Source of the DNA: Lentzea sp. NBRC 102530
GTDB lineage: Bacteria > Actinomycetota > Actinomycetes > Mycobacteriales > Pseudonocardiaceae
Direction of reading: 5' to 3'
Assembly: GCF_030269365.1 (NCBI RefSeq)
Contig: NZ_BSTF01000002.1
Coordinates: forward strand, 434,001 to 498,000
Length of the DNA stretch: 64,000 nt
Shown here: positions 1 through 8,128 of the stretch, one piece after another
Position numbering within the stretch: the first letter of the stretch is position 1
Layout: every line of letters begins with the position of its first letter
Notes under the pieces: model-generated
Database searches by the model: none
What the model was told of the DNA's origin: nothing
The model's input: the letters and a program-made list of their open reading frames with translations, nothing else
Program-made: the position numbers and the translations under genes

Positions 1-392
1 AGGTCCGCGGACAACGCCCGCAGTTCAGCCTCGCGATCCCGCCCGAGGAACCACCCCTCGACCACGAGCACGCGTGCGGCGCTGCGCCGCAGGACGTCCA
101 GGGTCTCGGTGGCCGTGAACCGGGTGTTGATCGGCACCAGCGCCGCCCCCGCGTGCAACGCCCCGAGCGCCGCCACCACCCAGGCCCCGGAGTTCGGTGC
201 GCACAACGCCACCCGGTCACCCGGCCGCACGCCCATCCCGGCGAGCGCCCGCGCGGCCGTCAGCACGGCGGCACGCAACTCCCGGAACGAGAGGCGAACC
301 TCCCCGTCCACCAACGCCTCCGCGTCGATGTACGAAGCAGCGGCGCCTTCGAGCACGGCTGAAACCGTTTCCCTGCTTGGAACGTTCGACAC
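1..392 (-). CDS. fadD3: FadD3-like acyl-CoA synthetase, N-terminal part (cut by window edge)
   Basis: A GTG at 390-392 preceded by GGAGG opens a minus-strand frame that runs off the left edge. The visible ~130 residues have the N-terminal half of an AMP-forming acyl-CoA ligase: a LSFRELR segment, GVRPGDRVAL, and an ALHAGAALVPINTRF stretch typical of FadD proteins. The ANL P-loop and C-terminal domain lie outside the window. In mycobacteria FadD3 activates HIP, the propionate left after rings A/B are removed, to HIP-CoA. Identity rests mainly on context: it diverges from fadE30 across a KstR2 operator, exactly as in M. tuberculosis. The family assignment is secure and the FadD3 identity is likely. 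Confidence 0.85.
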   Translation of the reverse strand, partial: MSNVPSRETVSAVLEGAAASYIDAEALVDGEVRLSFRELRAAVLTAARALAGMGVRPGDRVALCAPNSGAWVVAALGALHAGAALVPINTRFTATETLDVLRRSAARVLVVEGWFLGRDREAELRALSAD

Positions 393-404
393 GACGCCCT
401 CCAA

Positions 405-418
405 AGCAAGTGCTTGGT
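405..418. promoter_or_regulatory. KstR2 operator between fadD3 and fadE30
   Basis: AGCAAGTGCTTGGT matches the published KstR2 consensus AnCAAGnnCTTGnT at every fixed position. It lies 12 bp from the fadD3 GTG and 17 bp from the fadE30 ATG, so one bound dimer could repress both divergent transcripts. In mycobacteria the effector that releases KstR2 is HIP-CoA, the product of FadD3. Confidence 0.9.
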
Positions 419-435
419 AGGTTAGAGTATGGCGC

Positions 436-1506
436 ATGGAGTCCTTCCGGCGCGAGGTGCGGGAATGGTTGTCCGCCAACCTCGTCGGTGAGTTCGCTGA
501 GCTTCGTGGCCTGGGTGGTCCCGGCCGCGAGCACGAGGCGTTCGAGGGCAGGCTGCGCTGGCACCGGCACCTCGCGCGGAGCGGCTGGACGTGCCTCGGC
601 TGGCCCGGCGAGCGCACGGTCGAGGAACAGGTGGTCTTCCACGAGGAGTACGCCGAGGCCGACGCCCCGGCCAAGGTCGACATCGTCGGCGAGGGCCTGC
701 TCGGGCCGACGCTCGTCGCGTTCGGCACGCGGCAGCAGAAGGAACGCTTCCTGCCCAGGATCCGCAGCCTCGACGAGCTGTGGTGCCAGGGCTACTCCGA
801 ACCGGGCGCGGGTTCGGACCTCGCCTCCGTCCAGACGAAAGCGCGCCTCGAAGGCGGCAGGTGGGTGATCGACGGCCAGAAGATCTGGACGTCCAACGCC
901 CACTACTCGGACTGGATCTTCGTGCTGTGCCGCACCGAGCCGGGTTCGCAACGCCACCACGGCCTGTCGTACCTGCTCGTGCCGATGGACCAGCCCGGCG
1001 TCGAGGTCAGGCCGATCCGCCAGCTCACCGGCACGTCCGAGTTCAACGAGGTCTTCTTCGACGGCGCCGTGACGGTCGAGGAGAACGTGGTCGGCGAGCC
1101 CGGCGAGGGCTGGAAGATCGCGATGGCCACCCTGGGGTTCGAACGCGGCACCGCGATGCTCGGCCACCAGGTCGGCTTCCGCCGGCAGCTCGACGCGATC
1201 ATGGCGAACAGCGACGACGAACGCCTCACCAGGGCGTGGGTGGAACTGCACGTCATGCGCTCGCACACACTCAGAACCCTCGACGACGAACCGGGGCCGG
1301 AGGCGTCCGTGCTGAAGCTCTTCTGGGCGGGCTGGCACCGCAGGCTCGGCGAACTCGCGATGGACTCCCTCGGCCCGGAGTCGATGATCGACGACAACGA
1401 GTGGCAGCGGATGTTCCTGTTCAGCCGCGCCGAGACCATCTACGGCGGGTCGGACGAGATCCAGCGCGAGATCATCGCCCACCGCATCCTGGGGCTGCCG
1501 CGATGA
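436..1506 (+). CDS. fadE30: FadE30 acyl-CoA dehydrogenase, ring C/D catabolism
   Basis: A 356-residue flavin-dependent acyl-CoA dehydrogenase. It shows the GYSEPGAGSDLAS flavin/substrate loop (about residues 119-131), the GQKIWTSNAHYSDW segment, and the C-terminal GGSDEIQREIIAHRILGLPR signature. FadE30 acts on 5-OH-HIP-CoA during breakdown of the bicyclic remnant of cholesterol. ATG 436 is the only good start. No Shine-Dalgarno is visible between the KstR2 box and the ATG, so a leaderless or very short leader is likely. It overlaps ipdF by ATGA. It is slightly shorter at the N-terminus than the ~385-residue mycobacterial protein. Confidence 0.92.
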   Translation: MESFRREVREWLSANLVGEFAELRGLGGPGREHEAFEGRLRWHRHLARSGWTCLGWPGERTVEEQVVFHEEYAEADAPAKVDIVGEGLLGPTLVAFGTRQQKERFLPRIRSLDELWCQGYSEPGAGSDLASVQTKARLEGGRWVIDGQKIWTSNAHYSDWIFVLCRTEPGSQRHHGLSYLLVPMDQPGVEVRPIRQLTGTSEFNEVFFDGAVTVEENVVGEPGEGWKIAMATLGFERGTAMLGHQVGFRRQLDAIMANSDDERLTRAWVELHVMRSHTLRTLDDEPGPEASVLKLFWAGWHRRLGELAMDSLGPESMIDDNEWQRMFLFSRAETIYGGSDEIQREIIAHRILGLPR

Positions 1507-2246
1507 CCGGTCACGACCTGCTCAAGGGCAAGATCGTCGTGGTCACGGCCGCGGCGGGCACCGGCATCGGCTCGGCCACCGCGCAGCGCTGCCTCGAAGA
1601 GGGCGCGACCGTGGTCATCAGCGACTGGCACGAGCGCAGGCTCGAGGAGACCCACGAGAAGCTCGGCACCGATCACGCCATCCCGTGCGACGTCACCAAG
1701 GAAGAGCAGGTGCAACGGCTCGTCGACGAGACCGTCGCCCGCCACGGCCGCATCGACGTGATGGTCAACAACGCCGGCCTCGGCGGTGAGAAGGCGATCA
1801 CGGACATGGCCGACGAGGAGTGGGCCAGGGTTCTCGACGTCACGCTCAACGGCACGTTCCGCTGCACCAGGGCCGCGTTACGCCACATGGTCGCCCAGCG
1901 AAGCGGTGTCGTCGTTAACAACTCCAGTGTGATCGGCTGGCGGGCCCAGAGGGGTCAAGCCCATTACGCCGCAGCGAAAGCGGGCGTCATGGCGCTGACC
2001 AGGTGCGCCGCGATGGACGTCGCCGAGCACGGCATCCGGGTGAACGCCGTCGCGCCCAGCTTGGCGGCGCACCCGTTCCTGGCCAAGGTCACCAGTGAGG
2101 AGTTGCTGACGGAGCTGGCGTCCCGGGAGGCCTTTGGGCGCGCCGCCGAGCCCTGGGAGGTCGCGAATGTGATCGTGTTCCTCGCCAGCGACTACTCGTC
2201 CTACCTGACGGGCGAGGTCGTCTCGGTGAGCAGTCAGCACCCGTGA
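1503..2246 (+). CDS. ipdF: IpdF short-chain dehydrogenase
   Basis: A 247-residue SDR. A glycine-rich cofactor loop (VVVTAAAGTGIGSATA, about residues 12-27), NNAG (about 87-90), and the YAAAK catalytic Tyr/Lys pair are visible. The family role is oxidoreduction of the ring hydroxyl/keto group in 5-OH-HIP-CoA-derived intermediates. The start ATG overlaps the fadE30 stop (ATGA), implying translational coupling, and kstR2 follows after 14 bp. The Rv3559c-Rv3560c pairing is conserved in mycobacteria. The C-terminus is a little shorter than many SDRs and ends soon after the TGEVVSV strand. Confidence 0.88.
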   Translation: MTGHDLLKGKIVVVTAAAGTGIGSATAQRCLEEGATVVISDWHERRLEETHEKLGTDHAIPCDVTKEEQVQRLVDETVARHGRIDVMVNNAGLGGEKAITDMADEEWARVLDVTLNGTFRCTRAALRHMVAQRSGVVVNNSSVIGWRAQRGQAHYAAAKAGVMALTRCAAMDVAEHGIRVNAVAPSLAAHPFLAKVTSEELLTELASREAFGRAAEPWEVANVIVFLASDYSSYLTGEVVSVSSQHP

Positions 2247-2260
2247 GGAAGGACCGAACG

Positions 2261-2857
2261 ATGAGCACCCGGAGGGCCGAGCTGCTGGAGCTCGCCGCGC
2301 AGATGTTCGCCGAACGCGGCTACGGCCAGACGACGGTGAGGGACATCGCGGACGCGGCGGGCATCCTGTCCGGCAGCCTGTACCACCACTTCGACTCGAA
2401 GGAGTCGATGGTGGACGAGATCCTGCGGACGTTCCTGGACGAGCTGTTCAGCTCGTACCGGGAGATCGTGGAGGCCGGTCTCGGTCCGAAGCAGACGTTG
2501 AAGGCGCTGGTGGTGGCGTCGTTCGAGTCGATCGACACCCGGCACGCGGCCGTCGCGATCTACCAGAACGAGGCCAAGCACCTCACCGGGATCGAGCGGT
2601 TCGCCTACATCGAGGACCGCAGCGTCGAGTTCCGCAAGCTGTGGACGGTGCTGCTGGAGGAGGGCATGAGCGCGGGCGTGTTCCGCGCCGACCTCGACGT
2701 GGACGTGGCGTACCGGTTCATCCGCGACACGGTGTGGGTGGCCGTGCGGTGGTACCGGCCGGAGGGCGACCTGGCGGCGGACGCGGTCGCCGACCAGTAC
2801 CTCGCGATCCTGCTCGACGGCATCGCCACGGGCCGCCGGAAGAACGCCAAGACGTAG
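2261..2857 (+). CDS. kstR2: KstR2, TetR-family repressor of ring C/D genes
   Basis: A 198-residue TetR regulator. The N-terminal helix-turn-helix (about residues 1-50) contains TTVRDIADAAGILSGSLYHH, nearly identical to mycobacterial KstR2. The C-terminal ligand domain has VYRFIRDT-like and VAVRWYRP segments also typical of KstR2. An in-frame GTG at 2243 would overlap ipdF, but ATG 2261 is preferred because GAGGAAGGA sits just upstream. It is encoded within the cluster it controls, behind the 405-418 operator, so negative autoregulation is expected. Confidence 0.94.
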   Translation: MSTRRAELLELAAQMFAERGYGQTTVRDIADAAGILSGSLYHHFDSKESMVDEILRTFLDELFSSYREIVEAGLGPKQTLKALVVASFESIDTRHAAVAIYQNEAKHLTGIERFAYIEDRSVEFRKLWTVLLEEGMSAGVFRADLDVDVAYRFIRDTVWVAVRWYRPEGDLAADAVADQYLAILLDGIATGRRKNAKT

Positions 2858-2881
2858 CAAGGACGGACAAGGAGGGCCCTC

Positions 2882-4027
2882 GTGGCCGAGGCGTACATCA
2901 TCGAGGCTGTGCGGACCCCGGCGGGCAGGCGTGGTGGCGAGCTCAGCCACGTGCACCCCGCCGATCTCGGCGCGCACGTGATCACGGCGCTGCTGGGCCG
3001 CGTCGACGTCGACCCGACGGACGTGGACGACGTGATCTTCGGCTGCGTGGACACCGTCGGCCCGCAGGCGGGCGACATCGCGCGGACGTCCTGGCTCGCC
3101 GCCGGTTTCCCCGAGCAGGTGCCGGGTGTGACGGTCGACCGGCAGTGCGGGTCGAGCCAGCAGGCGCTGCACTTCGCGGCGCAGGCGGTGATGAGCGGCA
3201 CGGCCGACGTCGTGGTCGCGGGCGGCGTGCAGAACATGTCGCAGGTGCCGATCGGCTCGGCGATGACGGCCGGTCCGGGAGCGAGGAGTCCGTTCGAGGG
3301 CTGCGAGGGCTGGCAGCACCGCTACGGCGACGAGGAGGTCAGCCAGTTCCGGGCGGCCGACCTGATCGCCGTGCGCTGGGACCTGTCACGGCGCGAGATG
3401 GAGGACTTCGCGCTGCAGAGCCACCTCCGGGCGATCACCGCGATCAAGGAGGGGCGGTTCGACCGGGAGATCGCGCCGGTGAACGGGATCGCGGCCGACG
3501 AGTGCCCGCGGCCGGACACCAGCGCGGAGAAGATGGCGAAGCTGCAACCGTTGCGGCCCGGGGGACGGACGACGGCCGCGCTGTCGTCGCAGATCTCCGA
3601 CGGCGCCTCGGCGGTGCTGGTCGTGTCGGAACGGGCGGTGCGCGAGCACAAGCTGACGCCGCGGGCGCGCGTGCACCACATGTCGGCGCGCGGATCGGAC
3701 CCGATCTACATGCTGACCGCGCCGATCCGGGCGACGAAGTACGCGCTCGACCGGGCCGGGATGTCCATTGCGGACATCGACCTGTTCGAGATCAACGAGG
3801 CGTTCGCGTCGGTCGCGATGGCGTGGGCCAAGGAGCTCGAGGTCGACCTCGGGCGCGTGAACGTCAACGGCGGGGCGTTGGCGCTGGGCCACCCGATCGG
3901 CGCGACGGGCACGAAGCTGTTCACGACGTTGCTGCACGAGCTGGAGCGCACGGGGGGCCGGTACGGGCTGCAGACGATGTGCGAGGGCGGCGGTCAGGCG
4001 AACGTGACGATCATCGAACGGCTCTGA
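2882..4027 (+). CDS. fadA6: FadA6 acetyl-CoA acyltransferase (thiolase)
   Basis: A 381-residue thiolase. Nucleophilic Cys89 sits in VDRQCGSSQQ, the GHPIGATGTK His loop is near residue 340, and CEGGGQANVTIIE carries the second Cys. FadA6 performs thiolytic cleavage of the linear acyl-CoA formed after the last steroid ring is opened. The start is GTG 2882 behind AAGGAGG. It lies 24 bp after kstR2 and its 3' end overlaps the convergent ipdC by 17 bp. Confidence 0.9.
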   Translation: MAEAYIIEAVRTPAGRRGGELSHVHPADLGAHVITALLGRVDVDPTDVDDVIFGCVDTVGPQAGDIARTSWLAAGFPEQVPGVTVDRQCGSSQQALHFAAQAVMSGTADVVVAGGVQNMSQVPIGSAMTAGPGARSPFEGCEGWQHRYGDEEVSQFRAADLIAVRWDLSRREMEDFALQSHLRAITAIKEGRFDREIAPVNGIAADECPRPDTSAEKMAKLQPLRPGGRTTAALSSQISDGASAVLVVSERAVREHKLTPRARVHHMSARGSDPIYMLTAPIRATKYALDRAGMSIADIDLFEINEAFASVAMAWAKELEVDLGRVNVNGGALALGHPIGATGTKLFTTLLHELERTGGRYGLQTMCEGGGQANVTIIERL

Positions 4028-5060
4028 GCCGGTCGATCGCGGTCTCGGCGTCCCGCACGATCGACTCGATGAGCTCGGCGCAGGTGGGCAGGTCGTGGAG
4101 GAGTCCCGCGACCTGACCCGACGCGAGCACGCCCGCATCCGTGCGGCCCTCGACCAGTCCTGCCTTGAGCAGCATCGGCGTGTTCGCGGCCATGATCACC
4201 TGGGACCAGGTGAGGTCCCTGCCGTGCTTCATCGCCAGGCCTTCGCGGATCATCGTGCGCCAGCTCAGCCCGGTGTGCTGCCGGAACCGGGCTGCGTTCG
4301 TGATCGCCCTGGTGAGGCTGCTGATCCGGCCGGCCTTCTCCAGGTGCTCGACCAGGTCCGAGCGCAGGACTCGGTGCGGCAGGCCGTCGACGCGCGTCGT
4401 CACGACAGTGCCGTTGAGATCCCGTTGCAGGTAGACCTGTTTCACCGGGTCCGGGACGGTGCTCTCCCGGGTGAGCAGGAACCGGGTGCCCATCGCGATG
4501 CCGGCCGCGCCGTACGCGAGCGCTGCCGCGAGCCCCCGGCCGTCGAAGAAGCCACCGGCCGCGACCACCGGGATGTCGACGGCGTCCAGCACGCTCGGCA
4601 GCAGCAACGTCGTGGCGACCCCGCCGGTGTGGCCGCCGCCCTCGCCGCCCTGGACGATCACGGCGTGCGCGCCCCACTTCGCGACCTTCTCCGCGTGCCT
4701 GGCCGCGCCGATCGACGGGATGACGACGACACCCGCGTCGGTCAGCTTCGCGATCATGTCCGGTTTCGGTGCCAGCGCGAAGGAAGCGACCTTCACCTCC
4801 TCGCGGATCAGCAGGTCGATCCGTTCGGGGGCGTCGTGGGCGTCCGCGCGCAGGTTCACGCCGAACGGCGCGGAGGTGCGCGACCGGGTCTCCTTGATCG
4901 CCGCTTCGAGTTCGGGGTAGGTCATGGTCGCCGAGGCGAGGACACCGAGGCCACCGGCTTCGGCGGTCGCGGAGACCAGCTTGGGCCCGGCGACCCAGCC
5001 CATCCCGGTCTGCACGACCGGGTGCCGCACGCCGACGAGGTCCGTCAGCGCGGTCCTCAT
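4011..5060 (-). CDS. ipdC: IpdC flavin oxidoreductase (nitronate monooxygenase family)
   Basis: A 349-residue FMN-type TIM barrel of the NMO/2-nitropropane dioxygenase family. Visible features are VVQTGMGWVAGP near the N-terminus, PFGVNLR, the phosphate-binding GGEGGGHTG loop and VVAAGGFFDGRGLAAALAYG. In M. tuberculosis IpdC introduces the ring double bond that precedes EchA20 ring hydrolysis. Its ATG overlaps the ipdB stop (ATGA). It is last in the minus-strand unit echA20-ipdA-ipdB-ipdC. Confidence 0.9.
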   Translation of the reverse strand: MRTALTDLVGVRHPVVQTGMGWVAGPKLVSATAEAGGLGVLASATMTYPELEAAIKETRSRTSAPFGVNLRADAHDAPERIDLLIREEVKVASFALAPKPDMIAKLTDAGVVVIPSIGAARHAEKVAKWGAHAVIVQGGEGGGHTGGVATTLLLPSVLDAVDIPVVAAGGFFDGRGLAAALAYGAAGIAMGTRFLLTRESTVPDPVKQVYLQRDLNGTVVTTRVDGLPHRVLRSDLVEHLEKAGRISSLTRAITNAARFRQHTGLSWRTMIREGLAMKHGRDLTWSQVIMAANTPMLLKAGLVEGRTDAGVLASGQVAGLLHDLPTCAELIESIVRDAETAIDRLRAVR

Positions 5061-5770
5061 GCCGGCACTTCCTTGTCCCGCTTGGCTCCGGGGTCGAGCC
5101 TGGTCCTGATCAGCTGCAGCTCCTCGTCGGTCGGGAGCCGGGTCTCGGTGACGTCCTCGGCGACGAGGTCGAACGACGTCTGCTCCCGCACCTCGTCGAC
5201 CGAGACGCCGGGGTGCACCGAGACGATCCGCATCGAGTGGCCGGGCGTGGCGAAGTCGAGCACGGCGAGGTTCGTGACGACGCGGTGGACGTCGTGGAAC
5301 GGTCCGGCCGCCTTGTCGTAGCCGACGCCCGAGACCACGTCCACGGCCTCGACCAGCACGCGCGGGCTGTGCTTCGGCACCCAGTAGCTGGTGCGGTGGT
5401 TGACGGTGTTGCCCGGTGCGCCGCGGAACCCGAGGAGTTGCCGGGTGGGTTTCGCGTGGTCGCCGATCGCCGAGATGTTCTGGTTGCCGAACCGGTCGAC
5501 CTGGTTCGCGCCCATCACGACGTGCCGCCGCCCGTGCGCGACCACGTCGAACACCTTCCGGTACGGCAGCCAGCCCTCCACAGTGGACTCCGGCGTGAGC
5601 AGGAACGCCTCGCCGTCGCTCAGCAGCAGGTCCGGTTCGGTGGTGAGCCGCGCCAGCCGCGCACCGAGCGACGGGATCAGGCCCATCGGGCTGGCGAGGG
5701 TCTCCCCGGCGCCCAGGAACAGGTCGGCGCAGGCGGCGACGCAGACCTCGGCCCGCGTGATGTCGCTCAT
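5057..5770 (-). CDS. ipdB: IpdB, CoA-transferase-fold hydrolase subunit beta
   Basis: A 237-residue member of the class I CoA-transferase beta-subunit fold (LASPMGLIPSLGARLARL, MGANQVDRFGNQNISAIG). IpdAB opens the last ring of COCHEA-CoA hydrolytically rather than transferring CoA. The ATG at 5770 overlaps the ipdA stop (ATGA), and the stop overlaps the ipdC start in the same way, as expected for an obligate heterodimer plus its upstream oxidoreductase. Confidence 0.92.
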   Translation of the reverse strand: MSDITRAEVCVAACADLFLGAGETLASPMGLIPSLGARLARLTTEPDLLLSDGEAFLLTPESTVEGWLPYRKVFDVVAHGRRHVVMGANQVDRFGNQNISAIGDHAKPTRQLLGFRGAPGNTVNHRTSYWVPKHSPRVLVEAVDVVSGVGYDKAAGPFHDVHRVVTNLAVLDFATPGHSMRIVSVHPGVSVDEVREQTSFDLVAEDVTETRLPTDEELQLIRTRLDPGAKRDKEVPA

Positions 5771-6564
5771 CGGAGGAACCTCTCGTAGAAGGCGGGCCAC
5801 TGCTCCAGGTCCGCGGCGGCGTTCGCGTACTCGCGTTGTAGCGCCTCGTCGCGCGGGTAGTCGGGTACGCAGCTCGTGAACCCCGCACCACCAGGGGCCT
5901 CCACCACGCCGTCGACCATCATCCGGTTGAGCAGCAACGTCTGCGGCGGGCCGTCGAACGTCTCCACGACCTGCTCGCACGAGACGTAGCGCCGGTCGGC
6001 GGCCAGGCAGAAGAGGTCGTCGAAGTACGGGTCGGGGCCGAGGTACTGGGCGTTGCCGTGCCTGTCCGCGCGGTTGAGGTGGACGAGCGCCACGTCGAGC
6101 TTGAGCGCCGGCATGGCGACGAGTTCCTCGCCGTCGTCGTAGGGCGACCGCACGGTCTTGATTTCCGGCGCGTACTTCAGGACGTCCGACCCCAGGCCCG
6201 CTCTGATCGGCAGGAACGGCAACCGGTGCGCGGCCGCCCGCAGCCCGGTCTGGAACATGCCCTCGTCGAGTTCGAGGACCTCGATCGCGCCGGTCTCGCG
6301 CGCCCGTTTGAACCACGGGTCGTACGGGATCGTGTCGAGCGAGACGAAGCCGTAGACCAGTTTGCGCACCTTGCCCGCCGCGCACAGCACTCCGGCGTCC
6401 GGGCCGCCGTAGGTGACGACGGTGAGGTCTTTCGCTTCGGACCTCAGCAAGGCTTTGACCAGGGTCATCGGCTTGCGCCGCGAGCCCCAGCCGCCGATGC
6501 CGACGGTCATCCCGTCCTTGATCTCGCCGACGACCTCGTCAGCTGTCATTCGCTTGTCGCGCAT
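5767..6564 (-). CDS. ipdA: IpdA, CoA-transferase-fold hydrolase subunit alpha
   Basis: A 265-residue alpha subunit. Diagnostic stretches are GIGGWGSRRKPM near the N-terminus, VVTYGGPDAGVLC, LPFLPIRAGLGSDVL and NRMMVDGVVEAPGGAGFT, all close to mycobacterial IpdA. ATG 6564 (MRDKRMTADE) is preferred over ATG 6549 because the mycobacterial protein begins with a similar MPDKR sequence and a GGACGG sits upstream. It overlaps the echA20 3' end by 26 bp. Confidence 0.92.
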   Translation of the reverse strand: MRDKRMTADEVVGEIKDGMTVGIGGWGSRRKPMTLVKALLRSEAKDLTVVTYGGPDAGVLCAAGKVRKLVYGFVSLDTIPYDPWFKRARETGAIEVLELDEGMFQTGLRAAAHRLPFLPIRAGLGSDVLKYAPEIKTVRSPYDDGEELVAMPALKLDVALVHLNRADRHGNAQYLGPDPYFDDLFCLAADRRYVSCEQVVETFDGPPQTLLLNRMMVDGVVEAPGGAGFTSCVPDYPRDEALQREYANAAADLEQWPAFYERFLR

Positions 6565-7306
6565 GGTTTCCGTCCAGGAAGGCCTGCCGGGCGTGGTCCG
6601 ACGCACCGGTGAGGTTCAGCTCGAAGGTGAAGCCCTGCTCGAAGCGGTAGCTCTGGTGCACGCGCTGCGGGTCGATGCCGTTGATCGCCTCCTTGGCCGC
6701 GCGGATCACCGACGTGTCCTTCTTCGCGATCTCTTCGGCGATCTCGCGTGCCGCGTCGTCGAGCTGCGCGCGCGGGACGACTTCGACGACGCTGCCGTGG
6801 TGGTGGAGGGTGTGCGCGCTGACGTTGCGGGCCGTGTAGTACAGCGTCCGCATGAGGTGCTGCGGCACGAGCCTGGCCAGGTGCGTGGCCGCGCCGAGCG
6901 CGCCCCGGTCGACCTCGGGCAGGCCGAACGTGGCGTCGTCGGAGGCCACGACGATGTCCGCGTTGCCGACCAGCCCGACCCCGCCGCCGAGGCAGAAGCC
7001 GTTCACCGCGGCGATCACCGGCACCTCGCAGTCGTACACGGCCGCGAAGGCCTTGAAGCACCCCCGGTTCGCCGCGACGAGCGCGTTGTAGCCCTCGGTC
7101 CGCTGGATCTCCTTCAGGTCGACGCCCGCGCAGAAGCCGCGGTTCTCGGCCCTGAGGATCACCACGCGCGCGTCCGGGTCCTCGCCCGCCGCCGTGATGG
7201 TCCTGCCCAGCTCGAACCAGCCCTGCGACGGGATGGCGTTGACCGGCGGGTAGTCGATGGTGACTTCGATGATGCCGTTTTCGGTGTGGCTGCTGGAGAT
7301 TCCCAT
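6539..7306 (-). CDS. echA20: EchA20 crotonase-family ring hydrolase
   Basis: A 255-residue crotonase. The first oxyanion region reads NRGFCAGVDLKEIQ (about residues 55-68) and the second NGFCLGGGVGLVGNADIV (about 101-118). EchA20 hydrolyses ring D of the bicyclic CoA intermediate, giving the IpdAB substrate. It is the first gene of the minus-strand unit, started by ATG 7306 behind GGAAGG. A KstR2-like box lies 16 bp upstream. Confidence 0.9.
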   Translation of the reverse strand: MGISSSHTENGIIEVTIDYPPVNAIPSQGWFELGRTITAAGEDPDARVVILRAENRGFCAGVDLKEIQRTEGYNALVAANRGCFKAFAAVYDCEVPVIAAVNGFCLGGGVGLVGNADIVVASDDATFGLPEVDRGALGAATHLARLVPQHLMRTLYYTARNVSAHTLHHHGSVVEVVPRAQLDDAAREIAEEIAKKDTSVIRAAKEAINGIDPQRVHQSYRFEQGFTFELNLTGASDHARQAFLDGNHARQANDS

Positions 7307-7321
7307 GGAGCCGCCTTCCGA

Positions 7322-7335
7322 ACCAAGCGATTGCT
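7322..7335. promoter_or_regulatory. KstR2-like operator with one mismatch
   Basis: ACCAAGCGATTGCT fits AnCAAGnnCTTGnT with a single change (CTTG to ATTG). A longer near-palindrome, ACCAAGCGATTGCTTGGT (7322-7339), contains it. It lies between divergent echA20 and the SDR at 7370, where an operator is expected. Confidence 0.75.
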
Positions 7336-7369
7336 TGGTAATTTAGCAGTGCCGGAGCGACCGGGGTAG

Positions 7370-8128
7370 GTGCTGGTGGAACTGGACCTCGACGGAGCAG
7401 TGGTCCTGGTGACGGGCGGAGTGCGGGGTGTCGGTCTCGGCATCACCCGTGCGTTCCTGTCGGCGGGCGCTGTCGTTGTCACGTGTGCCCGTCGTCCCGC
7501 CGAGGTCGAGGGCGCGTCGTTCGTGCCGTGCGACGTCCGGGACGCGGACCAGGTGTCCGGGCTGGTGGCCGCGGTGGTGGCGGAGCACGGGCGGTTGGAC
7601 GTGGTGGTCAACAACGCGGGCGGTGCGCCGTTCGCGTTGGCGGACAGGGCTTCGCCGCGCTTCCACTCGAAGATCGTCGAGCTGAACCTGCTGGCACCGT
7701 TGCTGGTGTCGCAGGCGGCGAACGCGGTCATGCAGGAGCAGGGTTCCGGGGCGATCGTGAACGTCAGCAGCGTGAGCGGGCGGAGGCCGTCGCCGGGGAC
7801 CGCCGCCTACGGGGCCGCGAAGGCCGGTCTGGACAGTCTGACGTCGTCGCTCGCCGTCGAGTGGGCGCCGAAGGTGCGGGTCAACGCGCTGGCCGTGGGG
7901 ATGGTGCGGACGGAACAGTCCCATCTGCACTACGGCTCGGAGGCCGGGATCGAGGCCGTGGCGAGGACCGTGCCGCTGGGACGCCTCGCGACGCCGGACG
8001 AAGTCGGTGCGTGCGCGGTGTTCCTGGCTTCACCGCTGGCCTCTTACGTGAGTGGCGCGACGTTGGTCGTGCATGGCGGGGGAGAGGCACCCGCGTTCCT
8101 GACGGCAGCCGATGGGGGTAGTTCATGA
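7370..8128 (+). CDS. SDR of the ring C/D cluster (position of Rv3549c)
   Basis: A 252-residue short-chain dehydrogenase. The VLVTGGVRGVGLGITRAF cofactor loop (about residues 11-28), NNAGG, and YGAAKAG catalytic Tyr/Lys are visible. It heads a two-gene plus-strand unit driven from the 7322-7335 region and overlaps the next SDR by ATGA. GTG 7370 is used; GTG 7376 is possible and neither has a strong ribosome binding site. Its position matches Rv3549c, a KstR2-regulon SDR whose exact step is not settled. Confidence 0.85.
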   Translation: MLVELDLDGAVVLVTGGVRGVGLGITRAFLSAGAVVVTCARRPAEVEGASFVPCDVRDADQVSGLVAAVVAEHGRLDVVVNNAGGAPFALADRASPRFHSKIVELNLLAPLLVSQAANAVMQEQGSGAIVNVSSVSGRRPSPGTAAYGAAKAGLDSLTSSLAVEWAPKVRVNALAVGMVRTEQSHLHYGSEAGIEAVARTVPLGRLATPDEVGACAVFLASPLASYVSGATLVVHGGGEAPAFLTAADGGSS

